A stretch of 64,000 bases of DNA, taken from assembly GCA_947095535.1 (NCBI GenBank), contig OX352773.1:269134515-269198514 (forward strand), read 5' to 3'. Shown piece after piece: positions 24,530-33,694 of the stretch (within the stretch, counting starts at the first letter, position 1; the number at the start of each line of letters is the position of its first letter). This stretch comes from Poecilobothrus nobilitatus. Lineage: Eukaryota; Arthropoda; Insecta; Diptera; Dolichopodidae. The translations under genes were made by a program, and so were the position numbers. The notes beneath the pieces were generated by a model that was not told where the DNA came from, searched no databases, and was given only the letters and a program-made list of their open reading frames with translations.

Positions 24530-24860
24530 TATTATGGAAAAAGCGTATAACCTTCATGTCATAACCAACTAAAAATCACTCCAAGTTCAGAATATATCAT
24601 AAACATATATGTAAATATTCTGAAAAAGGCGTAAAACTCTGATTTTGTAACCAACAACAAGGGCCTCTTAATTATTTATTTTCCATATATTTAAGTAAAA
24701 AATAGGGTTGCTACCCCGACACCCCCACTATACAAATGATTGAACCCTTAATTATGAATCCACCTTTAAAGTCCCTCCTAATTCAAAATCTCGCATATAC
24801 ATATATATCTATAATAAATATTCTGGAATATTATAGAAATATATATAATTTTTCTTAAAT
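24530..24860 (-). repeat. Tandem repeat array, family T (locus 2)
   Basis: Three to four degraded units of the same 85-110-bp motif as at 13.7 kb: ggaaaaagcgtataacc, ctgattttgtaaccaac, a tccctcctaattcaaaatct stretch, and a TA-rich linker, each repeated with drift. A short C-rich interruption (taccccgacacccccac) lies near 24712. Confidence 0.6.
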
Positions 24861-25039
24861 ATTTACCAAATTAAGTTTTTCTTAATAATTCTGATGAGCC
24901 CAATTTCTTAATAATTCTGATGAAATTTAGTATAAATACTCAATTATGAAGTTTTCCAGGTTACGAGTTAACTCAAGAGTGAATTATGATGACACTTTCA
25001 ACGATCAACCATTAAAAGAACTGATCGTACTTCTGATTT

Positions 25040-25791
25040 TAGATATTTAACGCATTAAATTTTTTAGTTTCACTTTAAGCCACTTTGGTTGCGGCTTTAA
25101 GCCACGATAATTTTGCGAATGATGATCAAGGTTTTATGGCAACAACTTCTGCAAAATTTGGTTGTGGTGGTGCAACAGGTTCGGGTAGCTGCCATACAAC
25201 TTCTCTTTTTAAATGAAAATAACTCAGTGTCCGTCCGCACGATAACTCAAAAAATAAAGGAGCTAGAAGGCTGACATTCGAGTAGCTACCATACAACTTC
25301 TTTCTTTAAATGGAAATAACCCAGTGTCTATTCAATTTAGATATTTGAAATTTTGCGAATGATGATCCAGTTTTATGGTAATAACTTCTGTAAAATTTGG
25401 TTGTGATGATATGACAGGTTCGGGTAGTTGCCATACAACTTCTCTTTTTAAATGAAAATAACTCAGTGTCTATTGAATCTAGCTATCTGAAATTTAGTGA
25501 AAAAGTGTCGAATTGGATGCCAAAAACTTTTGTAAAATTTGATTGGTCTAAAGCAGCCGGTTTAGGCTTCTTGCATTTCTTGGAACTTAATGAAGCTAGG
25601 CGCAATAGATTCGGGTCATACAACTCCACAATTTACATAAATATATCTCTGTAGTTTGGTACTAAAACATCTGAATGTTTTTAAAAGATGATCAAGTTTT
25701 ATAGAAATAGGATATATTACTTTCATACGGGTATCCCAGAGTTGACACAGTCTACTCTACTGCACTCTTCCTCGTTTTCAATAAATTTAAA
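25040..25791 (-). mobile_element. Non-autonomous repeat, copy 3 of the shared-end superfamily
   Basis: In minus orientation the left end at 25791 reads aaaacgaggaagagtgcag and then ctgggatacccgta, matching the left ends at 364 and 8449. Inside, a module with gggtagctgccatacaactt and then aataactcagtgtc occurs three times (about 25177, 25279 and 25424). The reverse complement of this module occurs in the copy at 364-1287. A gtccgtccgcacgataactc segment near 25229 matches the GACG-rich zone of the family. The far terminus is not visible, so the copy is truncated or rearranged. No transposase is encoded; a 62-codon frame at 25466 is a by-product of the repeats. Confidence 0.6.
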
Positions 25792-26076
25792 CATTCTACA
25801 GTCACTCTAAAGACTGATATCATTATTGTTCACCGATTTCGCAGTGATATCAATTCTCCTGACATTTGGGAGCAAATGAGGTATAGAAAAAATCCCAACA
25901 ATTTGAGATTGAGTGAGTTTTTAAATGGGTCAAACCACTCTACAGACTCCGGAAAATTGCAGTCTATTTTGTGAATATTGAGAAAGACTAACTTAAGATC
26001 TAAACTCTTTGATACAAAAATTAACAAAATTATAACTGAGAACCAGAACTTATGCAAGCATGACAAATTTTCGTAG
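25785..26076 (+). pseudogene. Broken ORF, unrecognised protein
   Basis: One plus-strand frame runs for about 96 codons with a single internal TGA (near 25970). It has a natural-looking composition: IIIVHRFRSDINSPDIW, then EQMRYRKNPNNLRLSEFL, a serine/glycine segment, and after the stop LRSKLFDTKINKIITENQNL, closing with TAG at 26074-26076. GC is higher than the surroundings. I do not recognise the family. The basic and amphipathic make-up could fit a retroelement ORF1 or a worn host exon. It begins at the very edge of the repeat ending at 25791, which may have inserted into it. Confidence 0.35.
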
Positions 26077-26447
26077 TCTTGATGATTAATCTCACATTGC
26101 AATTTGTAAGTTTGCAATGCTAGATTTTCTTTTGGTGTATCTTATCTTGTATTATATTAGATTAAACAACAATAGTAATAAGTATTCAAATTTTTCTAGC
26201 ATTTAACATAATTCTCTTGTAAATTTTGACTTTTTAATTAATGGTCATATAGTTCACTCAATAACTTATGCTTAGATTAAACAAAATGTCGAATACAAAA
26301 TTTAAATATTTTATTTAAAAAATTTTAATAATATGTATGTACCTTAAGATTATTAAAACTAATTAAAATTATAATATTATTTTTGTTTTCAAATTTAATA
26401 AAAATATAATTAGAATTAATTAAAATATGAAATAATTTTGGGTATAA
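26077..26447. other. AT-rich spacer
   Basis: No gene or repeat recognised. Confidence 0.5.
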
Positions 26448-26522
26448 ATAACATGTTTATTGATAACATGTTTATTGATAACATGTTTATTGATAATATG
26501 TTTATTGTTAACATGTTTATTT
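26448..26522. repeat. 15-bp minisatellite, five units
   Basis: ATAACATGTTTATTG repeats five times in tandem. The first three are identical, and units four and five have one to two changes. It lies about 85 bp before repeat B. Confidence 0.9.
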
Positions 26523-26607
26523 GATGGTTCGATTTGGCGATGACGTAATTCCTTTTTGTTTTTCTTCATTTATTTAAGGAGCATAAATAATTAAATAAAT
26601 CGCTTCA

Positions 26608-28188
26608 TTATACCCGTACGATAGGAACACCTCGAAACATTTGTTTGTAACACCGTTTGTAACACCTCGAAATAAGTGAGCTAGATATACCTTCAAAGGT
26701 ATGGATCGGATCAGAAAAAAATTCTAAGACTTTTGAGCCATGTCCGTCCGTCCGTCCGTCAGCATGCTAACTCAAAAACTAAGAAAGCTAGAATCTTGAA
26801 ATTTACACAAAATATTTTAGGAGTAATTTGTAGGTTCCCTATTTTTTTTGGTTGAGTTTGGACCAAGCCTTAGGGTAGCTCTCGAACACCTAACTTTTAG
26901 ATCCCCACTTTTTTTTTGCAATAGAGCTATGAAATTTTAACTACTGATAGACCTCACAAAAATATTAATTTTATTTTTAATAACTTTTTTTTGTACCCCC
27001 ACCCGTTACGGAGCTACAGCTCCCCAAAGGTTCAAAAAAGCTCTATATTTAAATTGTTATAGCACAAGTTGTATAAGGTATATCTTCATTTTGAAAACGC
27101 CAAACGATTACTACTTTTATTAGCTTTAAAAGTATATATACAATAAATATATATTTGTGGCATACGGTGTCTTAATTTACCGTTATGCGAAACTAAAATT
27201 TTGCAAAATTCTTTAACCCTTCTATCTTCTAAACGGTTTAAGTTGGAAACTTGAAATTTTGACAGAAGTTACATCTTTGAAAATAAGTATGAGTCATTTC
27301 AGAAATTTTTTTTGTATCACACCCCGTTTAGGAGCTGTAAGGAGTCAAAAACTGAAAATTTCCTATTTTTAAACACCTGTAACTTGAACACCTGTTAGAT
27401 TTTTTTTGAAGTAATACACAAAAATTAAAGCTTCAACATTATGCTCTTATTTATGTTAACAACTTTTTTTAATAATATAGGGTTACATTATAATTGACGA
27501 AAGTGTTACTTGATTTTTTCAAATTTTCTAACAAATTACTTTAACTAATTTTTTGCATTTTGTTTTACTCGATAATTTGAAATTGTTGAGGATATAATGC
27601 GTAGTACAAAAAAATGTAAATAAATAAACAACATAACGGTTGCTTGAAGAATTTTTATTTATATGATATTGATATACATACATACTTATATAATATCATG
27701 TTTATTTACATATCGTATATGTCACTAGTGAATGAATGATAAGAGTATAGATGTATATTATTATAGCGCCGTATTTACATACATATATGTATTTTATTGT
27801 ACTTATAAGAAATTATTCTGTCAATGGAATATTTAAATATAATATAATATAATATTTAAAATTATATTTACTATTTTGTACTAAGTAAATTTAATATACA
27901 TTTACCGCTTAGTATTAAATGGTACTATAGAATATTTGAAAAAGTTTTGGATTGATAATCGTTATGTGAAAGGTTAAAATCTGCTTTCGAAGAATGTACA
28001 TATAAACATATAGTTTGAATATGTGTACAACCCATAGTTCTAGAAATTATAAAATTCACCCAAATTATTTTAAAATACTAAAATATTAAAAAAATAATAT
28101 TGTGAGCAGAGTGACAGGCTGTTAACATACTAACGGTTCGTACGGGTATCTAAGAGTTGACAAAGGCAACTGTATTCTTCCTCGTTTT
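26608..28188 (-). mobile_element. Non-autonomous repeat 'B' (1.58 kb), inverted copy of 'A'
   Basis: It starts ttatacccgtacgatagg and ends attcttcctcgtttt, the reverse of repeat A's termini. Interior landmarks match A in reverse order: cgaaataagtgagctagata, (GTCC)n at about 26742-26760, gttacggagctacagctcc near 27004 and gcgccgtatttacat near 27764. A short duplication near the right terminus (cgtttgtaacacc twice within 26640-26670) distinguishes it from A. No coding capacity. A and B lie 16.6 kb apart in opposite orientation, so they could pair or recombine to invert the interval. Confidence 0.75.
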
Positions 28189-28280
28189 ATTCATATTAGA
28201 TTAAACCTCAGCTAATGGAATCCTTTTCATTAAACTATTGATTATTAAGCTGTAGCTGTAGTACAATCTTATAAAACGCA

Positions 28281-28420
28281 AACGGGGAAATAGCGTAATC
28301 TCGAACTTTTTTATCTGGTTTCGAAAATCTCGAAAAAAAAAATCTCGAAAAAAAAATCTCGTTTTTTCTTTTCAGAAAATCTAGTTTTTTTAATATTTGA
28401 TTTTTTATAAAAATAATTGA
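28281..28420. repeat. Solo copy of the (A)nTCTCG module
   Basis: gcgtaatctcga is followed by three repeats of aaaaaaaaatctcg. The reverse complement of this module forms the loop and inner arm of the inverted repeat at 29059-29618, so it is probably a related fragment. Confidence 0.55.
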
Positions 28421-28554
28421 AAAAATTTAAGTTTTTGAGCTATTTTTTTTTAAAAATATAGCGTGTTAATTTCTTTTTCCTTTTAACAATTCTTTTAATT
28501 TGCTTATGTCTTTTTATCAATTGTGGTTTTTTTGGAACTCTTAATTCACCACTT

Positions 28555-28805
28555 TCCAGGTTTAAAATTAGTTACAAAATCAGGATTGGATGGACTTTGG
28601 AGTCGGTTGCAAAATCAAAATTATACGCTTTTTTCAGATTACATGCACAAGAGTTGGGATGGACTTTGGAGTCCAATACAAAATCAAGATTATACGCTTT
28701 TTCCAGAATATATGTGCATGAGTTAGGACGGATTTTAGATTTTGAGTTAGGACGCATTTGGATTCAAAATCAGGATTGCCGCTTTTTCCAGAATATATGT
28801 AAATA
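28555..28805 (+). repeat. Tandem repeat array, family T (locus 3)
   Basis: About three units of roughly 80-85 bp with ggatggactttggagtc, a caaaatcaagattatacgc stretch and a tttttccagaatatatgtg stretch. This is the reverse-orientation form of the unit seen at 13.7 and 24.5 kb. Open frames through it on both strands are products of the repeat length being near a multiple of three and are not genes. Confidence 0.65.
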
Positions 28806-28984
28806 TGTAAGTTATTTAGATATATGAAATAATTAAAAATAATAAAACAAATAAATAAAATGAAATAAATCAAAAATAAAAAACAAAAATTGTTGTTTGT
28901 TATTATTTTTATTACCTCTTTACTTCTTTTTACTTTCTCTTTTAATAATTTTTGAATTTGATAAGTATATAACAGCAAATTTAT

Positions 28985-29058
28985 AACACTTCTAATTAAA
29001 GATCCACGAAATAGAAAGTTATTCAAAATAGATCTTAATAGATAATATAATGAAATAG
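28985..29058. repeat. Shuffled partial copy of the inverted-repeat arm
   Basis: aatagaaagttattcaaaat at about 29007 duplicates the inner arm at 29187, and taatagataatataatga at about 29034 duplicates the outer arm at 29062. The two pieces are joined directly, with the arm sequence between them missing. Confidence 0.65.
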
Positions 29059-29618
29059 AGTTTAATAGATAATATAATGAAAATTATTTCACGTAAAATA
29101 AACTTTAAAGAAGTATTTGACGTATTTAATAACATCCTCATCTGTACTGACCAACAATGTTGTGGTTAAGTGTTGCCGATTATTTAATAGAAAGTTATTC
29201 AAAATAGATCACGTATGAATACACATAATATTGTATTGTATTGTTTGTATTGAGTTGGTGACGTAATCTCGATTGAAATAATTAAGAGCGCGTTCGCACT
29301 TAAAATTTACAAAACCAAAAATTTATTAAAAAACGAGATTTTGAAAAACGAGATTTTTTTTACGATATTTTTTTTTCGAGATTTTTTTTTTGAAATTATT
29401 TTGATCGAGATTACATCACCAACTCAATACAAACAATACAATACAATATTATGTGTATTCATACGTGATCTATTTTGAATAACTTTCTATTAAATAATCG
29501 GCAACACTTAACCACAACATTGTTGGTCAGTACAGATGAGGATGTTATTAAATACGTCAAATACTTCTTTAAAGTTTATTTTACGTGAAATAATTTTCAT
29601 TATATTATCTATTAAACT
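29059..29618. mobile_element. Foldback element: 225-bp arms, 110-bp loop
   Basis: Bases 29059-29283 are the reverse complement of 29394-29618 with only three differences in 225, all within 20 bp of the loop. The arms hold non-repetitive sequence (for example catcctcatctgtactgacc and gtggttaagtgttgccgat), so this is not a low-complexity artefact. The loop (29284-29393) has gagcgcgttcgcac and then repeated cgagattttttt words. No protein is encoded and no clean target duplication was found. The structure fits a foldback/MITE-type element or a locus that would give long double-stranded RNA. A read-through transcript would form a hairpin of about 225 bp. Confidence 0.9.
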
Positions 29619-32540
29619 AAACAGGCATATTGCCAACATTTTATGCTACTCTGAAAAGTTTCTAGATTTCCATTTTGAAAATATACACCTTGATGAAAAT
29701 GTCATTGTACATTACACAAATGCCAAAAAAAAAAAATTCAAATACTAAATGAATGTCCTTTATTAACGATCCATTATTTACCATTAAATGGATGATATAA
29801 TTAATATGGAATATAAGTATCAGTGTAAAATTCCATGGATTCAAATAATTTAAAAAATCCATCAGATTCAATAGGTACTTCGAAAAAAAAATATATTTAT
29901 CGCAGTACGATATACACTTAATCCATAATAATATCTCAAGATAAAATTTTTAAAATAAGTTTTTTTTTAGTACAATATCAAAACCGTTTACATAACGGTT
30001 ATAAACAGTTTATAAAACTTTATAAAAATAAAAATAAAAAGTACATACTTATAGTTTAATAATCTTTTTTTTTTTTTTTTTATAATAAAATTAAAAAAGA
30101 AAATTTTTTAAATGTAAAAATAAAAACAATTTAATTTTTTTTGAATTTTAATTTAAAAAAAAAAATAAATAAAAAAACTATCAAAACTTATATACAAGAA
30201 TATTTTATTTTATAATTATTTTAGTTTTTTAATTTTCATAATAGCATGCAGGATACAAAAGAAAAATATGATTATTGTTCATAGAGTTTCATGTATCCTA
30301 TGTTTTTATTTTTTTTTTTTTTTTGTTGTTTTTAAATAAAAAAAAAAAATATAGATACCACTATTTTTTAAAAATTTTGTTAATATTTTATTTTTTTAGT
30401 ACTTTCAGTATAACGAAAAACTTATAATAAAAAAAAAAAAAAAAAAACAAACAAAAAAAAAAATTAAATCGTTTTAAAATAATTTAAAAATTGTACAGAG
30501 AAAACAATGAGAAAAGTGAATTTCGAAGGATTTCATCATTATTGAAAATAAACTAAAATTCTAAAATAAATTTATATAAATTTGTTAAATAAAATCTCGT
30601 CTGTTCATATTATTAACTGTGGTATATTGTTCTTAATTATTGGTCGTAAATGTTGTAAGTTATAACTAAATCGCGTTTTGAAAATTATATTAAGGACATT
30701 AATTATTTAAGAATTTTAAATATAAGGAATGTTTATACTCATGAATTCAAAATACCTAAAAACTTTCAAGGAAACTTTATAAGTAAGAAAAATTGATTTA
30801 GTACAAGTATTCTTATATATAGATTATATTTTCAAGTAATGTATGCTAATATCCTTCCATGTATGCTATATCTTTTCTTTTAAATATCATAAAAATGTAT
30901 AAAGTACTTTTATGTACCATAGCTACCCTTTGGTTCTTGTTGTCTTTAGAAGATTCCCATCTGTCTTAGCAAAAGAAAAAAACAAGTAAATGAATAGAGG
31001 AAAACAAATAATTTTTTGGTTTTTTTTTTTTTTTTTCGAAATTCTTTTATCGGCAACTTGTGCAACTCCTTTAAGATAATTTTTAAGGAAAACTTTTATT
31101 ATTTTAACTTTATAATATAATTTATGCAAATACATATATAATATACAACATGTACCAGGATAATAATTAAATAATAATAATAAAAACAAAATAAAAGTAA
31201 AATAAATTAAAAACTTTGAGTTTTTCAGAATTTTTTTTTTTTTTTTTCAAAAATTTTTATTTGCTGTTTGGGAGAAACGAGAACATACACAAAACAAAAA
31301 AAAAGGAATTAACACAACTTCATAAAAATCACTGAATTATGCAATCTTATTATTTCATAATTTTTTCCTTTATTTTCCAACTTTTTTTGTTCTTATTTTG
31401 TTTTTTTTTTTATATCATTTTGTATTTTCTTTATATGTATACGTATATCATATCTATTCTATATTATGTATATTTTATTATGCTGAACGTTGCCAATGGG
31501 TACATATTATTATACTTGTTGGATTTCTGTCGTTCTTTTGTTTGTTTCCTCTATATAACAATGTATGCATGTATATAGAACAGAAAAATGCAGAGTAAAG
31601 TGAATGTTTTGCGGTTTTTTTGAAATTATGAAAAAAAAACTTTTTTTTACTATAATTTTCATTTTTAAATTATTGTACATTTATTTTGATTTTTTATTTT
31701 TTCTTCTATTTGAATAAATTTTCAAAAATTTCGCAAAAAAAAAAAAAAGTTGAAATGAAAAATATTTTAGAGAAAAGAAAAATATAAATTTTGAATTATT
31801 TTGAAACAAAAAAAAAAAATTGTTGAGATTAAAAATATAATCAACAGAATAAAATTTTTAAAATGAAAAACCAAAAAATAAGTGAATAATTATGATTAGA
31901 AGGTAAATTAGAGTTGAATAAAACTAACTATAAAAATTGTTATTCAATTCGAAATTAACATTTGTTTTTTTTTTTTTTGTATTTTTAATTTAGAATGGGT
32001 TTAGAATGAAAAAAAAATTATTTTGGAATAAAATGTTAAAAGATAATATACTCATCCTCATCAAATTTTTCATTCTTTAATTTTTTTTTTCTTTCAGAAC
32101 TGAACAGTTCTATATAAATTGGTATGCCAATACCACATTTCTTTCCATTTTTCCTCTATTTTAGCGATCCTCTGTCACAATCTTTGATATTTTTTCTTTA
32201 TCGTGAATTCTTTACAATTTAATGTACGTTTTTTCTATTTTGTTTTTGATCGTTGATGCAACTTAGTGTTTTATCAATAATCAATAAATCTATCCAAAAT
32301 ATACATATATTATTCTTTTTTAAATATTGATTAATTATTTTATTTTATTAGTTTTGAAAATCCATACATTCCAGACTTCAATGAAAGTTAGCGAAATTTT
32401 TCTATGGTTTATTTATTTTATATATGATTTGGTTAGAAATTTCAATATAAACTCTTTGGAAAATAAATCGACGACAAAATAAAAAAAATTATATGGAATT
32501 ATAAGTAAACAATTTTAAATTCAGCTCTAGTATAGTATAT
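29619..32540. other. AT-rich spacer
   Basis: No gene recognised. It is dominated by A and T runs (for example 30065-30080, 30309-30324, 30428-30447, 31019-31036 and 31231-31247). Frames rich in Phe/Leu/Tyr near 31.4 kb are translations of T-rich DNA. Candidate acceptor ctttcag at 32097 is discussed among rejected items. Confidence 0.5.
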
Positions 32541-32549
32541 ACTTAATAT

Positions 32550-32700
32550 GGCCCTGATTTCGATAGTCATATCACTTTCATTTTTTATGAAAAACAAAAT
32601 TTTTGGTTTTGATAGTCATAAAAAATGAAAAAAATCATAAAAAATGAAAAGAAGCTGATTTTGATAGTCATTTTTTATGAATATACTCATTGAAAACGTG
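32550..32700. repeat. Interspersed gatagtcat motif with CATAAAAAATG palindromes
   Basis: tttcgatagtcat or ttttgatagtcat occurs three times (about 32567, 32611 and 32661), each next to tttttatga or its reverse complement tcataaaaa. This looks like one end of a small inverted-repeat element whose partner end was not found. Confidence 0.45.
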
Positions 32701-33663
32701 AAATTTTCTCATTTTAAAAATTCTTAAATGAGTGCTTGTTAAAATGGATTTAGTATAGAAATTATGAAGTATTTTATTTATATTTATGTGAATATAGGCA
32801 TTTTTATAAGCAACCTATGACTATGCGATAGCATAGGTTGCAAGAAAGCCCATTATTTTTTGAATTGGAAGTCGTTCCGACATGATTTAAAAAAAAAGGT
32901 ACTAACCGATTTTGTAGCAAAATTTAAATATCATAATAAAAAATAAAAAAATTCAACTTTTAAGCTCGCCCTAAAAAACAGAACCCAAAAACGAAGGAGC
33001 TACTTTTCGGAACTTTTTTTAATTTTATCACTTTATATTTCTATTATAGTATTGGGAGCTACGTTTTTTAAATCATATTGATCTGACTTCGTGCTCCCAA
33101 GATACCGAGCTTTCTCCAAAATAACATAGCAGGTATTTATAGAAGTCAGTATTTATTGTTCTCATTATGCAGGCAATATTTAATAATTTACCAGCACTTA
33201 ATTTTTTACTTAGCTTTTCTTTTCCTTGTATAGCCAAAATCTCAAAATGCAGTCGCGCTACTCAAAAACAAAGCTCTAGTGTAATTACATAATTATTTGT
33301 TAATATCTTCTAAAAACTAAAACCATAAAGCTCAAAAAAATAACAAAAAATAGAATAAACAATTAATTGTAACCTTTCCCCTATATTATTTTCAAAATCG
33401 TACTTAAATTGTCATATCATTTAATTTTAAAGTTCAATAATTATCCTTTTTTAAACTTTTGAACTTCTGTTTAAAACCTTTAATGAAATTGAAAAGAAGA
33501 AAGAAAGAAAGAATAAACAATTAAATACGTTAATATTTCTGTCCCAGTTCGGAATAGGGAGAAATTTTTTTTCCTGTCCTGTTAAAAATTGTTATCCCAT
33601 AAGTTGATTTGCGCGTGTTTAACATCAAGTCATTGCTAGCATAATTATGCGGTTAATCCTTAC

Positions 33664-33694
<31 letters not shown>

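Noticed and set aside
25466..25654. 62-codon frame MSIESSYLKFSEKV
   Set aside because: It lies wholly inside a repeated module of a non-autonomous element whose other copies do not keep the frame open.
28634..29026. 130-codon minus-strand frame
   Set aside because: It starts in the family T tandem array and runs through AT-rich DNA. The frame is kept open by the repeat period, not by coding selection.
32098..32166. Exon-like segment after ctttcag reading TEQFYINWYANTTFLSIFPLF
   Set aside because: It resembles a membrane segment and could even join in phase with the 17.9-kb candidate, but it ends in TAG with no donor, and the enclosed GTATGC..TTTTAG is only about 43 nt. No support beyond composition.
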